DNA of 64,000 nt. It comes from Rosa chinensis (lineage: Eukaryota > Streptophyta > Magnoliopsida > Rosales > Rosaceae). A program made the translations under genes and the position numbers. Of the stretch, positions 1 through 12,708 are shown one piece after another (the first letter of the stretch is position 1; each line of letters starts with the position of its first letter). The notes under the pieces were generated by a model. That model saw only the letters and a list, made by a program, of their open reading frames with translations. It searched no databases and was not told the DNA's origin. Location: NCBI RefSeq assembly GCF_002994745.2, contig NC_037090.1, positions 34,020,501 through 34,084,500 on the forward strand. Direction: 5' to 3'.

Positions 1-779
1 GAGCATGTTCTCCAATTGCTCTTGGACAAGAGTATTGGCTGCCCATTCTTACTGGTGCCAACACCAGGCTAAGCAACATGGCAAGCACCAGGCTTGTCCC
101 AAGGATCACAGACAGTAGCTCAACTTGTAGACATGGAGCTCCAATGTACTCGGCATTGTATAATGTAGAAAAGAGCCAAAGTTGATAGATACAGAGAAAG
201 AAGGCAAATTTACAAATGACCCTCCTAAATTAGTGTATGAATATTTGGGAAATAATTATGTTTGATATCAATTTATTGAATTCATTTAATATGTGGTGGG
301 ATTTGAATTAATTTGATTGTTATATATTTTGTAACAATTAGACATCAAGAATAAATGGAAAGCATTGTCCAACATGTTATAACACAGCTCAATATGTCGT
401 CTCAAAGCACAGCATCTAATATTCACAATAGCCACAAAATAAAAACTGTCGTCTGAGATTAATACAGATCACGGATGCTATCACGAAATAGTTGTGTGAA
501 TAACAGTCACACAACAGTTATAAAGAAAAAATGACTTCTGAATCACAATCACACAACAGGTTCTTAAATTGCCCGTCGTCTGAGTGACGTTCACACGACA
601 GTTAATGATGTCGACAAGCTATCGACAGCCTATCGACATGCTGTCGACATGCATGCCGAGTTCTTCAGACGACAGTTCTCTAAATCATGTTTCATCAGAC
701 GGCAGCGAGATATACGATAGTCAGCTCCGCATCAGACGACAGTTTTTAGCCGTCGTCTGATTCAATTTTTTTACTAGTG
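1..779. mobile_element. CACTA (EnSpm) element A, right end only
   Basis: The stretch from about 420 to 779 is dense in the short motif CAGACGACAG and its complement, the kind of subterminal repeat array CACTA elements carry. It ends in TAGTG at 775-779, the inverse of the CACTA terminus (read inward: CACTAGTAAAAAAATTG). The first 180 bases may be the tail of an element gene, but I do not recognise a domain. The left end lies outside the window, so the 3-bp target duplication cannot be checked. Sequence to the right belongs to another CACTA element, so A may be nested in B. Confidence 0.7.
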
Positions 780-1319
780 CCATTTGCAATATTCTGATTT
801 AGTAGAAGATAATTTAATTATTCAAGAAGAAAGGTTGGTGCATATTGATAGCATATTAACATTCCAGACTATGGTGGTTTATGCAGCTCAACGTCAATTA
901 CTGGGTTGAACAACAATGAATATTAGATAAGAGGAAAGGTTGGTGCATATTGAACAACTTGCTTTGATATATTTTCAATAACTAGTCTGGAATGTTCCTC
1001 AATTTTATTCAATGGAAGTATAAAATCTAGTATATGTTTTTTTTCATTAGAGAAATTACCACTCGGATGATTCCGTTTCAAAGTGGCCTAATTTTCAAGC
1101 TTTTTTTTTTTTTTTTTTTTGCCCCATAAGAACTGAACTACATTGGTTTTGATTCTTCTTTTATTGTCATGTTAGATGGGTAAGAGAAGATCAGTCTTCA
1201 GTAATAGTCAAATTGTATTACCTGCAATTCGGAAGTGCAAGACTTGGTGTTTGGTAAGGAGTTTTAGGTTTAACTCTACAACTGAATTTTGGTTTGTATT
1301 TTTGAGACTTAACTAGTAA

Positions 1320-1324
<5 letters not shown>

Positions 1325-1354
<30 letters not shown>
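1325..1354. repeat. (TA)n microsatellite
   Basis: A TA run of about 30 bp within CACTA B. Confidence 0.95.
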
Positions 1355-1356
<2 letters not shown>

Positions 1357-1904
1357 CATGATTTCGCAGGATATAGGGGAAGGAGTTCTTGCTTCATGTG
1401 GGTCTTATTTTAAGGTGCTTTTGATGCTTGTTTAATATATGCATATATCTACTTTTACGTTACTATGCACTAGACTGGAGTCTTTTAATCATGGTCAAAG
1501 GTCTATGTTTAAAATTTCTTCTAGTTCGCTCTCCCTTTCATACGGATATCCAAATAGAAATATATCTTTCCCTTAAGCTATTCTGTTACATCCATCATTT
1601 TTTGTTCTGTTCTATTTGTGCAATCTGAACTTGTTGTATACTACATACTGCTGATCATGTTTTTTTTTTTTTTTTTTTTGTTGGTGCTATGTAGTGAAAG
1701 CTTGGAGTTAGGCTCATTAGGCTAGCATTGGAAGCGGATGATTGGCTTAGCTCTGACTTAAACAAATTGAGGTAAGTATTTATAATCATCACAAAGTTCA
1801 TTCTTCATTTTATTTTTGTGAACTTTTTTTTCTGGAAGCACATGAATTATTGGAATTTTATAGTTCTAGTTTAGCATGTTTCATTTGGTGTTATAGAATA
1901 TTGG

Positions 1905-2907
1905 ATGTGGTTGGCTTTATCGACCCTGTACACACCGGTATAATTGGATGTGGAAATCCCACTGAACGGGCACAGTCTATGTCAAATCGGTACATGTTAG
2001 GGAAACCGGGGCAAATATTTTTGGTTCCATATAACTCAGGGTATGTAATCAGTATTACTACAATGTTAGGCATGTTATATTGCTTGTTGATAGCTTCTAT
2101 GTATAGATTTAATGGACTTATTCAAAAAAAAAAATTTACATTTTTTCCTGTAGTGCTCATTGGATGTTGTTGGTCGTGAACCCGGATGAAGAAGTCGTGA
2201 ATTTCATGGATCCGCTAAAAAGGCGACTATGCTGGTGAATGGAAAACTATTGTAGACAAGTAAGTCTGCTTCCCAATTTTTTTTTTACTATATTGATCAG
2301 TTGATCTTGTTTCTTCATGTACTGAACTTGCTGCTTACTAATTATAATTTTTGTGATCATCATTTTCAAGCTCCATTAAAATCTTCAATGCCCAAAAGGA
2401 TAGGAAAGGAAGGAAAATAATCCAATGGAAGAATCTTGCTGTAAGTTGGTTGGAATTTTTGTAGTCACCATTAAGTCGTACTTCCTCATATGGTATGGTA
2501 TGTTTCCCGATGGTTAATCTTAATTTATTATTTTCAAGGTATTCCGGAGCAAACTGATTCTAAGACTTGTGGTTATTTCATCATGCATTATATGAAAGAA
2601 ATTGTGGAGGACAAGAACTTGGAGTTTGCTACCAAGGTAAGAATGATCAACTGCATAACTTGCTGCTTTTAGAGGTATTTCATCATAGGTACTTCCATAT
2701 AATGGACTTGCTGCATTTGCTTCTCAAATTTAATGAATTTTATTATGTCCAAATCTGAAATATGCCTATAATATGAAATCTGATTGCATCATAATAACTT
2801 GCTGCATTTGCTTGTTTCAGTGGGAAAGGAAATCAAATCTTGCTTACACACAGAAGGATATTGATGTGGTTCGAGCTGAATGGGCAAATCATGTTATGCA
2901 GTTCTAA
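1905..2907 (+). pseudogene. Ulp1-like cysteine protease (C48 family) of a CACTA element, 3' exons
   Basis: Five exons are read: about 1905-2040, 2154-2259, 2371-2440, 2539-2636 and 2821-2907, with GT donors and AG acceptors at each junction. The catalytic His (HWMLLVV, near 2160), Asp (NFMDPL, near 2208) and Cys (SKTCGYF, near 2569) of the C48/Ulp1 fold are all present and spaced as in transposon Ulp1 proteins. The last exon ends in a normal TAA. Near 2229 the frame shifts by one base, so a TGA follows. The 5' part is not identifiable. Ulp1 enzymes cleave SUMO-type proteins; what the transposon copies do is not settled. This copy is broken. Confidence 0.7.
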
Positions 2908-3280
2908 CTTTGGTTCTGTTTAAGGTAGATGAGTAGCACTTGGAACTGCTTTTGTGCATTTATATATAACTGATGGAAAGTGTTGATGAATCTAAATTAT
3001 GCATGCAGTTGCTCTGCCTAGCAACTCTTTCTTTACCTTATAGGTTTTTGACTTAGTGCATTAGGTAAATGATCGAGATAAGATTGGTTTTTGGTTCTCT
3101 CGATCATTATGTAACTGTTCGCTAGGTTTAGAGTTGGAACTATGGATTGTATGATGTTAATGCAATGAAATGTAGGCATCATTTTGAATGCTGATTTCAA
3201 TCCAATTTTATGGTTTTGATGATTGTAAATGAATGATGTTGAAATGGTTGAAAGGCAACATATATATGCAGGTTTCACAA

Positions 3281-4217
3281 TTTATGTTGTATCAAGAAAA
3301 TAGAAACAACATAAACAAATAGATCATCTGTTGTTTCTACCAACTTCAAACAACACAAAAGTAGAGTTCAAACAGCTCTCAGACAACAGAAGTAGGTGGT
3401 TGATATGTTGTTTCTACCTACTTCAAACAACATAAAAGTAGAGGTCAAATAACTCCCAGACAACATAATTAGGTGGTTAATCTATTATTTCAAACTACTT
3501 CAAACAACATAAAAATATACTTCTAATCACTCTCAAACGACATAATTAAATGGCTCCTATATTTCTATTAACACTCAAACAACATAACATAACTAAAACA
3601 ATGGTTGAAAGTCCAAACAAACAACAGAAAAATGAGATTGAATACTACTTCAGACAACAGAAATTTGAGTAAGACTATACTCCAAGTGAGATTCAGACAA
3701 CATAAAAAAACTAAAACAGTAGTTGGAAATCAAATCTAACCACAAGAATCACAATTATCTGTAGTCCAAACAAATCTCAAACAACATAACTCACGGCATA
3801 AATGTTATTGCATACGAAATCAGTCAACATATAACTGTCATTGTGCTTTCAATCAGACGACAGAAGCATCAACTAAGCTTCAATATTAGTTCAATCAAAC
3901 GACAAAAACAACAAAAACTCTGTCATGTTACTTTAACTACATCGACGTTATTTTTTGAATCCGTCGATGAAGTGAATTTCCAACGACATTAATATGTAGT
4001 GGTAAGATGTTTCAGATGACAGATAGACCCCTTTCTTCAATATTAGGTACTTCAGACGACAGTACCTTAAACTGAATCTGTTGTCTGAGTGCATTATCAA
4101 CGACGGAGAATATCTGTCGTCTGAGTGGCTTAGAGATGGTAGCCACCTAGACAACAGATTTTTACTTCATCAGACAACAGATCTGATCTGTCGTCTAAAG
4201 GCTTTTTTGGCATAGTG
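3281..4217. repeat. CACTA B subterminal repeat array
   Basis: Degenerate direct copies of a unit containing CTTCAAACAACATAAAAG recur between 3300 and 3560. They are followed by CAGACAAC/CAGACGACAG variants up to the terminus. Such subterminal motifs are the expected transposase-binding region of CACTA elements. Confidence 0.7.
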
Positions 4218-5194
4218 CATTTTGGGTTTCATAGTCTTTAGATCTCAATTATAGTTAGCTCCACACGTCATATTCAATATAACTTAGATCTGCACGTGCA
4301 TAATTAACAAATCAATTCCTACATCTGAATTTGGGATCCAATCCACTTCTGTGACTTGATCGATTAATTTGTTTTAACTATGATAATATTTGGAGTCAAG
4401 TTATTTAGATAAAATATGTGATTGATGATTTGTGTGATAATGTTAACGGCAAGCAGGTGAACCAATACCAACCAATGCAAAGCCAGTAATATTGGTCAGG
4501 TCTCCCCACCCCTGCCCTCATTTCGCAACACAAATCCGATCATGACGGGAGTGATTACATGTAGAGATGCATAAAAGAAGGACAAAAAATCGTAATAAAC
4601 CTGTCACGCCCCTGATGTTTAACACAAATAAAAATCGATATATAATCTCATAATTATACATGCGCGATCGTTCAGCCATCATACAAAATACATGGAGACA
4701 TCTTCCCTTTACAGCAAGTACATATTGATGCCCTGAACCCACAACTTCAAATATTGACCTGCTCCACAGAGTCACATATTACACAACTTACGAATTAAAT
4801 TGTCATCACAAAATAAAACGTAAATGCTCCTTAGAGCTTACTACATAGCGGAAGTCATAACAAAGGCAAAGGCAACAAAATTTGCTTCCTACCCGTTCAG
4901 CTGCCAACAAACTACCTCAGCTTCAGCCGCGATTACCCTGACCTGCAGGATTAACCCCTACACTATAGAATGGTGCACCGGGTTTCCACACACAAAATCC
5001 GGTAAGCTTATGAAAGCTCGTATGAGTAACTCATGAACATCAATCAACAACTCACACACATCAACTTAAGGAAAACATGCAACCATGATTCCTTCTAACC
5101 TTCCATATCCTTTCCAACTAAAGGACAACATAAGTCACCACTGTGACAATGTTCTATTTGCTAACTTAACCATCAAGAAGCAATTTAAGTCTCG

Positions 5195-5850
5195 TCTAGA
5201 CAATAAAAGAAGAATACTCTCGGAACTCTCCTTTAAACTACATACTTATGAGTCTCCAGCAACCTCGACCGTTACCCCCATAAGTTATAATAGCAGACAG
5301 ACTAGAACTCTGACTGAAATCGTAACCACTCATCCGGCTAAGGACGTGATTACCCATTCCTGCCTTGGTCACCATCTATGACCTGTCACCATCTGTGACA
5401 AAATCATATGAATTGAAACTCAGACAATTCAATATGCAATTCCCCAAAATCACAACAAAAGTCACACCGTGACAAAATCATAATAATTGAGACTCTGACA
5501 ATTAAATATGATACACAAGTCCTCCCCGGACATTTAAAAGAAAGAATCCTCTAAGCTCTCTTTTAAAAACACGTACTCATGAGCATCAGATAGCTCCCCA
5601 CCACCCCCCATGATGTACCAACAACAAATCAGTCCAACCTGGACAAAACAACACATCGGTCCAACCTAGACAAACAACACATCAGCACACACCTCAATCA
5701 TATCTATCGTTAACCTAACAAATAGAATATGATTCACAAGTCCTCCCAAGACATTTAAAAGAAAGAATCCCTGAAACTCTCTTTTAAAAACACGTACTCA
5801 TGAGCAACAGATAGCTCCCCGCTACCCCCCATGATGTATCAATAACGGAC
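5195..5850. repeat. Internal direct repeats in the solo LTR
   Basis: Two close copies of a block of about 95 bp (5537-5630 and 5757-5850) share AAAAACACGTACTCATGAGC and AGATAGCTCCCC. A more diverged third copy sits near 5205-5265. Repeats of this kind are common in the U3 part of long LTRs. Confidence 0.7.
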
Positions 5851-6260
5851 TAGAGCTCTAACTGAACGTTGCCACTCGTTCGGCCAAAGGCGTGATTCCC
5901 CAATTCCTTGCCTCGGTCACCATCGGCGACCTGTCACCATCTGTGACATATGATCTTCAGACCCCGTCTGGTCTTAGAATCAATAGTTAAGTAGGTCACA
6001 CCCGACCTAGAAACGTTACAAACATCTAGTTTCGGCTTTCCCAATCCCTACTCACCATCTGTGACCCTTGGTACAAGGACCAATACATTTAAAATGAGTC
6101 ACGCTTGACTCAAAAATGTAACATCAAGCTCAATACTTTTCAAACAATAGAAAACATCTTATTCCACAATATTGTTTCCTGAAAAGTCACATTCAACAAT
6201 AATATATATGAACATCATCATGCATATTATTCATCACACATCACACATCATCCATAAGAG

Positions 6261-6281
6261 TATATATATATATATATATAT
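6261..6281. repeat. (TA)n microsatellite
   Basis: A short TA run inside the solo LTR. Confidence 0.95.
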
Positions 6282-7377
6282 ACGTAGTCATTCGCTCAGG
6301 AATGCCTACTAATACCAACTATAGTTTGCAGTTAAATAATTAACGCCAAAACAATAATGGTAACTCCGTTCATAAATGAACCATGTGAGATTACTCACCT
6401 CGAAACTCCCACTGCGTCTTCAATATAGCACAAAGCAGCCAATCCACAAAATAAACGTCCAAAGTACTTCGTCAAGTACCTAACACATACGGTTCCAACT
6501 TAGTAACGATTCAAATTTGATTTAAGTTCGAAACCCCTGTTTTGAACTAAAATCCCCAAAGTGGCGCCAATCGAGCCAAAACCACATCCGATCCCTCCCA
6601 AAGTCTCCGGAATACTTCCACGATCGATATGACCAACCCACAAGTCGATCGGAAGCTCGAATCCTCACGGATCAAATAAATCGACCAGTATGAAACCGTA
6701 AAAATCATAACAAATCCATACAAACTCCAAAATTTGCATATTATATATCGAAATGCTCATATCAACGAGTAGAATATATATAATACCAAGAACAGTTCCC
6801 TACATCGCTGGAAAGCCACCAGAAAGCTGCCACAGGCGGTGGCGCACTGCCGTCGGCCAAAACTCAATATTTCACAAAACTCCCAACATCAAAGTTGTTC
6901 ATCTAAGCATGCTTGTGAATTTTCATAACTAGCTCGAAGTCAGAAAACAAGTATAAATGGTCGAAAACTACCTCACAAGATTTGGATTTTTGCTCAATCT
7001 GAGTTGAACCGATTTCCACGTAAATCGATCCAAACAACCACCACATATCGATCAGGTAACCTTCTCTGAACTCAACCAAGGAAGCATGAAGCCACGAAGT
7101 CACAGGAGCTGCGTTTTCCGACCAGGAATGAATACACCAAACTCCGCCGCCTTCTAGCGCCATCACCGCCACGAATCGCCACTAGAGGACACCACAGGGA
7201 GGAGCGAACGGCAACGACTAACCAATCTGGAAAGTTTCGTCGCCGGAGACCACCATAGCTCGCCGAAAAAGCCGGGTCGAGTCAGTCACGGGTGAGGAGA
7301 GAGAACTGAGCGTTTCTGGTTTCCAGAAAAGGAAAATGGAAAAATGGAAATAGTAAGTTTCCGAAAATGGAAACTTC

Positions 7378-7385
7378 TATTTATA
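7378..7385 (-). promoter_or_regulatory. TATA box of the solo LTR
   Basis: The minus strand reads TCTATAAATAGAAG here, about 300 bp from the LTR start on that strand. It is followed by a CT-rich leader, matching the U3/R layout of a plant LTR promoter. Confidence 0.6.
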
Positions 7386-7685
7386 GAACTTTTCCAAAAC
7401 TTCAAACGCTCATAACTTTCACATATGAACTCTAATTTTCGCGTTCCATATGTCCACGAACTCATATCGACGCGCTCTACAACTTTCGTGAAGAAAGTTT
7501 TTGGAGAATCTCAACGTATCCAAAGTCAACTTTAGCAACCACCCTAAAGTCATACTTTCCAAATAAAAAATTCGTCCGAAACACTTCCGCTCCATCCACG
7601 AGCCACGAAACCGTCCAATAACCACAAATTAAATTCCGGAAAATCCTCGGAAAATAATTGCTAATTTCCGGGGCATCACAAAACC

Positions 7686-8099
7686 ATTGCCACATAAGAA
7701 CAGGAGAGCAAGCGGGGGACCCTAGCTAGGGTTTTTGCGCCAGGTTCTCAACCCTCGATCTCCACGCTAATACAACAGTTAGGTCTGGACTCCAAAGATT
7801 AATTTGAGCATGCGTTTTATATGTTTTGGTCGCTTTCTAATCAAGAACTTTACCTGGTGGAGGTCCATATGTATCATTTCCCTCAGTTATAGACTTATAG
7901 TTGGATGGACCTCGCAAGTGTAAATATAACATGAATGCGTTGCAAAACTGCTTGTTGGATCATATATAGTTGTAGGCATATATATATGTATGTCACGACA
8001 AAAAAAGGTCTGCATCTTGTGGGCTTCAATTTGTGAGCCGAAATGGGCAACTAATGATTGTGATATCAAATCAATTGGTTGAAGAAGGCAAGAAGCTAA
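7686..8099. other. Unassigned spacer between solo LTR and Harbinger element
   Basis: No coding region or repeat terminus is recognised here. It should be the sequence the solo LTR inserted into, continuing to the left at 4218-4596. Confidence 0.5.
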
Positions 8100-8670
8100 G
8101 ACCGTCTCCAGTAAGAGGGAGCTACATTGGGGTTAGGGCTATAATTTAGCTCCCCAAAATATTATTCTTTATTGATGAACAAGTGAATCATCTCCAATAA
8201 GACAAGGCTAAATTTTAGCCCTTTCAAGTATTTTATGATTTTACATTATGTTTTTCAATTTTTATGATTTTATTTTATTTTAATAATATTATAATTTAGA
8301 CTAAAATTAATTTTTAAGGTGTATATTTGGATCAGATATTTATGTGGTATTGTTCATAACATTTTCGGATAGGTTTTTTTAAGTGCCACGTGCCACTTCA
8401 GAAGCAAATATGTAGATTTCCAATTAGATATAGTGTCGACATGGCAAGATGAATTATTACAGAGTCTTATCAAATTATTTACAGATAGAATTTTTGAATG
8501 CCACGTGTCGTATTGTGATCAACTCTCTAGATTTTCGGTTAGATTTTATGCATACATGGCGGTTCTATTTTCAGTTTCAAACCTCAATAAAAAGGGTGGT
8601 TTCATATGCATATCTCACTATCTCCTCTCTAATTGTTCATTCAGTTTATAACTTTTCATTACATTTTGCA

Positions 8671-9987
8671 ATGAATTTGAATTGGTTTTCTCAATGGAAT
8701 GAGAGGCAACGTGAAGACGAGGAAGATGATGCAGAATATGATGCGCAGAGGCGAAGAAATACAACACAAGTTATGACAGAAGCAACTAACTGGTTCGCTA
8801 CTAACCCACTTCAACAAACCTCTATGGGGTGGTTCTGTTCCCGGCTGCACTACCTGTCATCAATCACATGAGGTAGCTAATGAAAAATTGTTAAATGATT
8901 ACTTCGTAGCTTGACCCTGTGTATCCTGCCGAAACTTTCAGACGACCTTACAGAATGAGGCGTGAAGTGTTCCTCCACATGTTAGGGCATGTCTAGATGG
9001 TAAACCCATATTTTAGGTAGTCACAAGATTGTGTTAGGCGTCCAGGCTTCTCGCCTCACCAAAAATTAATGTGCGCACACCAGATGCTAGCCACTGCATG
9101 CTCGACTGATTCCTTAGATGAATCATTTTGTATGCTGGAATCAACCGCCATTGAGAATCTTAGTCGATTTTGTAGTACTATTGTCACCATTTATCAAGAA
9201 CACTACCTTCGAGCGACGAGGGTTTCCTGGAATGATACGTTCGCTTGATTGCATGCATTGGTAGTGGAAGAATTGTGTAGTGGGATGGCAGGGTAGCTTT
9301 AGCAGCAAATCAAAAAAGCCAACCATTGTTCTCGAAGCTATGGCAAGTCCCAATACCTGAATCTGGCATACTTTCTTTGGAATCTCGGGAGCTCAAAATG
9401 ACATCACTGTTCTCGGACGTTCCTCTTTGTTTGATGCTGTCACAGCAGGTCAGGCACCACATCTTAACTACTATATCAATGGGACTCCTTATGAGTTTGG
9501 GTACTACCTTGCTGATGGTATTTACCCTAAGTGGGCGACGCTGGTGCAATCTATCAGACAACCTGAGAATGAACAGGAGGAGTATTTTTCCATAAAACAG
9601 AAGGCGTACCGCAAGGATGTTGAAAGGGCATTTGGAATTCTACAAGCACGATATGCAATAGTTAGGCAACCTGCAAGAGGTTGGGATAATGATTCATTAT
9701 CGACAATCATGTTGGCTTGCATAATACTTCATAACATGATTGTGAAGGATGAGCGAGATGACTACTATAATGATGAGTCCGATGATGATGAACCAAACTC
9801 AAATAGGTCAAGGAGAGCTCGAGCAAAAATATATGATGGCCCAAACTTACCTCTTAATCCAAGAACCGGACAAATTACAAGGGCAGAATACATGTTTCGT
9901 TACCGGATGGTACACTCTCATATTGGAAATAGTACTCTACGAAAAGATCTTGTCAAACATGTTTGGTCAAGAAGAGGACGAGGATGA
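8671..9987 (+). pseudogene. PIF/HARBI1-type DDE transposase, degenerate
   Basis: An acidic N-terminus (ATG at 8671; NERQREDEEDDAEYD) leads into a DDE_4-type nuclease, the enzyme that cuts and rejoins the element. The three acidic regions can be picked out: the Asp of LDCMHW near 9250, the Asp of QNDITVL near 9395, and the Glu of VERAFGIL near 9620. The last 187 codons (9427-9987) are open and end VWSRRGRG. The stretch 8870-9430 carries many stops and frame changes, so no functional protein can be made. The 3' end converges on the Myb-like gene. Confidence 0.8.
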
Positions 9988-10268
9988 AGAGGCTAGGGGT
10001 CTGACAATTACAATGTCATCCTAATAATAATTATGTCATAGTGCTCGGGTCTTTTTTTTTTTTTTTTTATGTGTGACTTGTTTTTATTTGCTTTAACTTT
10101 TATTGTGTGGCTTGTTTGTTTTCCATTGTAATGAATAAAAGTTTACTAAATTCTACTTTAATTTCACCATTTATTTCATAAATAAAATATTACATAAACT
10201 TCATTAACATGATACAAAATAAATAAATTAAAAAATACATGCACTTAAAAGAAACTCATTTATATTAA

Positions 10269-11216
10269 CTAAAATTCGTCTTCATCGAATGACATTTGTG
10301 GATGATAGTCATTCGATGCTGAGCCGGTATGCGGAAACAACTCCTGTGCGCTTAGCTTATCAAGTGCTTCTCTCATTTTCCCATCAAAATAAGTCTTGCT
10401 CTTTGGAGTAAAATTAACAGTTTGCATCATTAAAATAGCTTCTGCTCTATCTCTCTCTCGTCGATCCTCCTTCATCTTATCCCTTATTACTTTTGCCTCT
10501 TCCGCCTTTGCTTTATCTTTCGCAATCGATCCATGCTTCTCCTTTTCTTGGTCCTTGATTTGCTTTCTTCTTGCAGAATTTCTTCCCATTGGCCTAGGAA
10601 TCGGATCCCTAGATGAAGTTGGTGTTGAATTACTATCGACATGATCATCATCATCTTTCATGGACACCAGGAGGTTTCTTTGCACAGGGGGTGGACCAAA
10701 ATGTTCTTGTGAGGGTGTGTCAAATGTCACCCAACCGTTGCACAATCATAGTAACTATGAAAATGGAACGATTTTCCTTTCATGTCTTCCCTAAACATAT
10801 CCCCCGCGAGGTGTTGCAATAACAATATTTTCAACAACAATAAATAAGAATAATAATTCATGAAATGATATTGAAGTACAATACATAAAAAATATATATG
10901 AAATGAATCTCACTTGATCTCTGTGATTTGCTCCACTATGAAGCCTCCTCTTGGAACGTGTGACCCAAGAATGCCATTTATTCATGTATGGAAAGAGAAA
11001 TTTTTCCCATCGAGACTTACAACTTTCATCTGATCTTGCATTTGGAGAATTGTCATTGAAGCCGTCAATTAATTTCCGCTCCACTTGTTTTCAAATGCCG
11101 TCTCCCTTTTAGCCATTACCTTTCGTAGATTTTTTGGAGACTTTCATATATGCAACACAAAGAGGTTCATCCTCTTTTCTTGTCCAATTCACATGTTTCA
11201 TAGAAGAAGTGGACAT
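10269..11216 (-). pseudogene. Harbinger-associated Myb/SANT (NAM-associated) protein, degenerate
   Basis: This is the second gene of PIF/Harbinger elements, whose product helps the transposase bind DNA and enter the nucleus (family knowledge). ATG at 11216 opens a SANT-like segment (NWTRKEDEPL), followed by SDESCKSRWEKF. A GTGAG donor lies near 10917. The second exon (10269-10820) has the KGKSF/H-like NAM-associated region, a basic charged helix (KQIKDQEKEKHGSIAKDKAK) and an acidic tail ending DEDEF-TAG. In-frame stops lie in the SANT region (near 11110) and between 10745 and 10800, so it is broken. Confidence 0.7.
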
Positions 11217-12005
11217 GCTTCAAATAAGTAGAAGTGGTGTTGGAGAAGGTAGAAAGTGTGAGAAATTAGGAAGATAGAATGTATGTATATATAGGTAAAG
11301 TGGGAAAAAAAATGACCCTTTTTTTCTTGGTAACACAAATATTACCCCTTTTTTTTTTTTGGTGAATCACAAATATTACCATTAGGAATACACACACACA
11401 CACATATACATATATAATAAAAAATAAAAATAATAAAAAACTAAAGCCAATGGCTAGTTCCTCATGCATGTATAATTACTAGCAAGATTGCCCGCGCGTT
11501 GCTGCAGGGTTTACTATTACGAATGAAATGAAAAAAAAAAAGTGTTGATTGAGGTGAAGAAGATATTTGTATATTGTCAATATGATTTAGGTCAGAAATA
11601 TTGCATTTACAAATATTAGATACATTACATGTCTACAAAAGCAAGGTCCAAGAGCAAAGTAGGAGAAAGATGCTTCAAAAAGGGAATCCTTCTAGCTAGA
11701 TTGATCAACACAGTTCTGAGGTAGTGGTTGCCCTGCATAATACAAAATGTTAGCAATCCCTTCAATTGCAAAGTAAACAGTGGCAAAATAGAAATTTTAT
11801 TTCATAATAACTTTCAATCTCTATTGTGATTTCATGGCAGTGGAAAATTTGTAGTTTTCCAAAATTTAAAATCAACTTCATATTTTTAAACAGTTGAAAA
11901 GTTGCTTTGCAATGATAATAGTTTCTATGAGTTAGCATATCACTTCTATAGCTCAAAGCAATTGACAACATTTTTGTAGACACAGACATAAAGGAGGAAG
12001 AGCAA

Positions 12006-12055
12006 ATTTACTATATACGAAAGTTGAGTTTCACTATTCTACTATTCCTAAGGCG
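12006..12055 (+). repeat. Inverted repeat, left copy
   Basis: About 48 bp containing ACGAAAGTTGAGTTTCACTA recurs in opposite orientation at 23273-23322, with only one or two mismatches. The two copies face each other like the TIRs of a DNA element of about 1.5 kb (without the nested CACTA). Alternatively they are two Helitron-type 5' ends. No matching flanking duplication is seen. Confidence 0.75.
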
Positions 12056-12483
12056 ATAGTAGGGAACATTTCACATCGAAACAGTTTGAAAATACAACCC
12101 CTCACCAATAAATTGCTTATCCAAACAAACATTCAAGGTGACTTTTGTATCATCCACATGGCAACTTACAATACGAAGTTGTTATAGTTCTGTAAATGCT
12201 TCAGAACAGAGAGGAAAGTAAAAAATGTAATCAGAAAAGATTTTTTATGTTTGTAAATCATACTGCATCACGAATATCTATGAGCAAAACCAGCTTAGCT
12301 TTTTACCAAAATTACATATCACCCATAACTCTAATATGGACGCTCATCATATCAGACCAACAGTTCTCATGTTAGTCAAAAGAAATTTAAATCAAACTAA
12401 TCATTCTCTCCAATGCAATGAATCAAAGTTAAGGCAAAGCGTTTATTTGCATATAGAGGATCCACAATAATAAAGCAGCAAAT

Positions 12484-12708
12484 ACCTTGCAGCCTTTCCA
12501 ATCAATCACCAGGATCCCAAAGCCGAAGATAAACCAAACCCCTAAAACGTCAAAACCAATATGAATTCAAAACCAACAACAACAAAAAACGGAATCAAAC
12601 ACCAAAGCACACAAAAGTTAAGAAAAACAATAGCAGAAAATTGCCAAACATCAAAACCATACCTTGAAACCTTTGCAATCAATCACCAAGATCCCAAAGC
12701 AAAAGATA
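12484..12708 (-). repeat. Duplicated exon-like segment
   Basis: Two related stretches (about 12484-12530 and 12661-12708) read GGGATCYTGGTGATTGATTG on the minus strand. Each is followed by AAG and a GTAT donor-like site. They look like two copies of one exon from a captured gene fragment or non-coding transcript. I cannot name the source gene. Confidence 0.5.

Larger units (their letters stand above)
780..4217 (+). mobile_element. CACTA (EnSpm) element B, right part with Ulp1-type gene
   Basis: The right terminus is TAGTG at 4213-4217 (inward: CACTATGCCAAAAAAG), preceded by about 900 bp of subterminal repeats. A spliced Ulp1-type protease gene on the plus strand fills the interior. Plant CACTA elements often carry such a gene downstream of the transposase (family knowledge). 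No transposase domain is visible between 780 and 1800, so that part lies left of the window or is lost. Termini A and B differ in sequence but share the AGACGACAG motif, so they look like related families. Confidence 0.65.
4602..7680 (-). mobile_element. Solo LTR of a gypsy-type retrotransposon (Tekay-like by appearance)
   Basis: The segment starts TGTCACGCCCC, ends GGGGCATCACA, and is flanked by the perfect 5-bp repeat AAACC (4597-4601 and 7681-7685). TG...CA ends plus a 5-bp duplication identify an LTR insertion. The left end is not repeated near the right end and there are no coding domains, so it is a solo LTR (3079 bp) left by unequal LTR recombination. A TATA box on the minus strand sets the orientation. 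The long LTR and termini resemble chromovirus Tekay/Del LTRs, but the lineage is inferred only. Confidence 0.85.

Noticed and set aside
3300..4200. CRISPR-like spaced short repeats (CAGACGACAG, CAAACAACATAA)
   Set aside because: Spacing and sequence vary, the genome is a plant, and they abut a CACTA terminus, which explains them.
6903..7172. 89-codon minus-strand open frame in the solo LTR
   Set aside because: It lies in the leader part of an LTR, has no domain and no neighbour genes; chance frame in repeat DNA.
4602..7680. A large TIR transposon, because the ends are inverse (TGTCACGCCCC and TGTGATGCCCC)
   Set aside because: The 5-bp duplication, TG...CA ends, TATA position and lack of transposase fit an LTR better.
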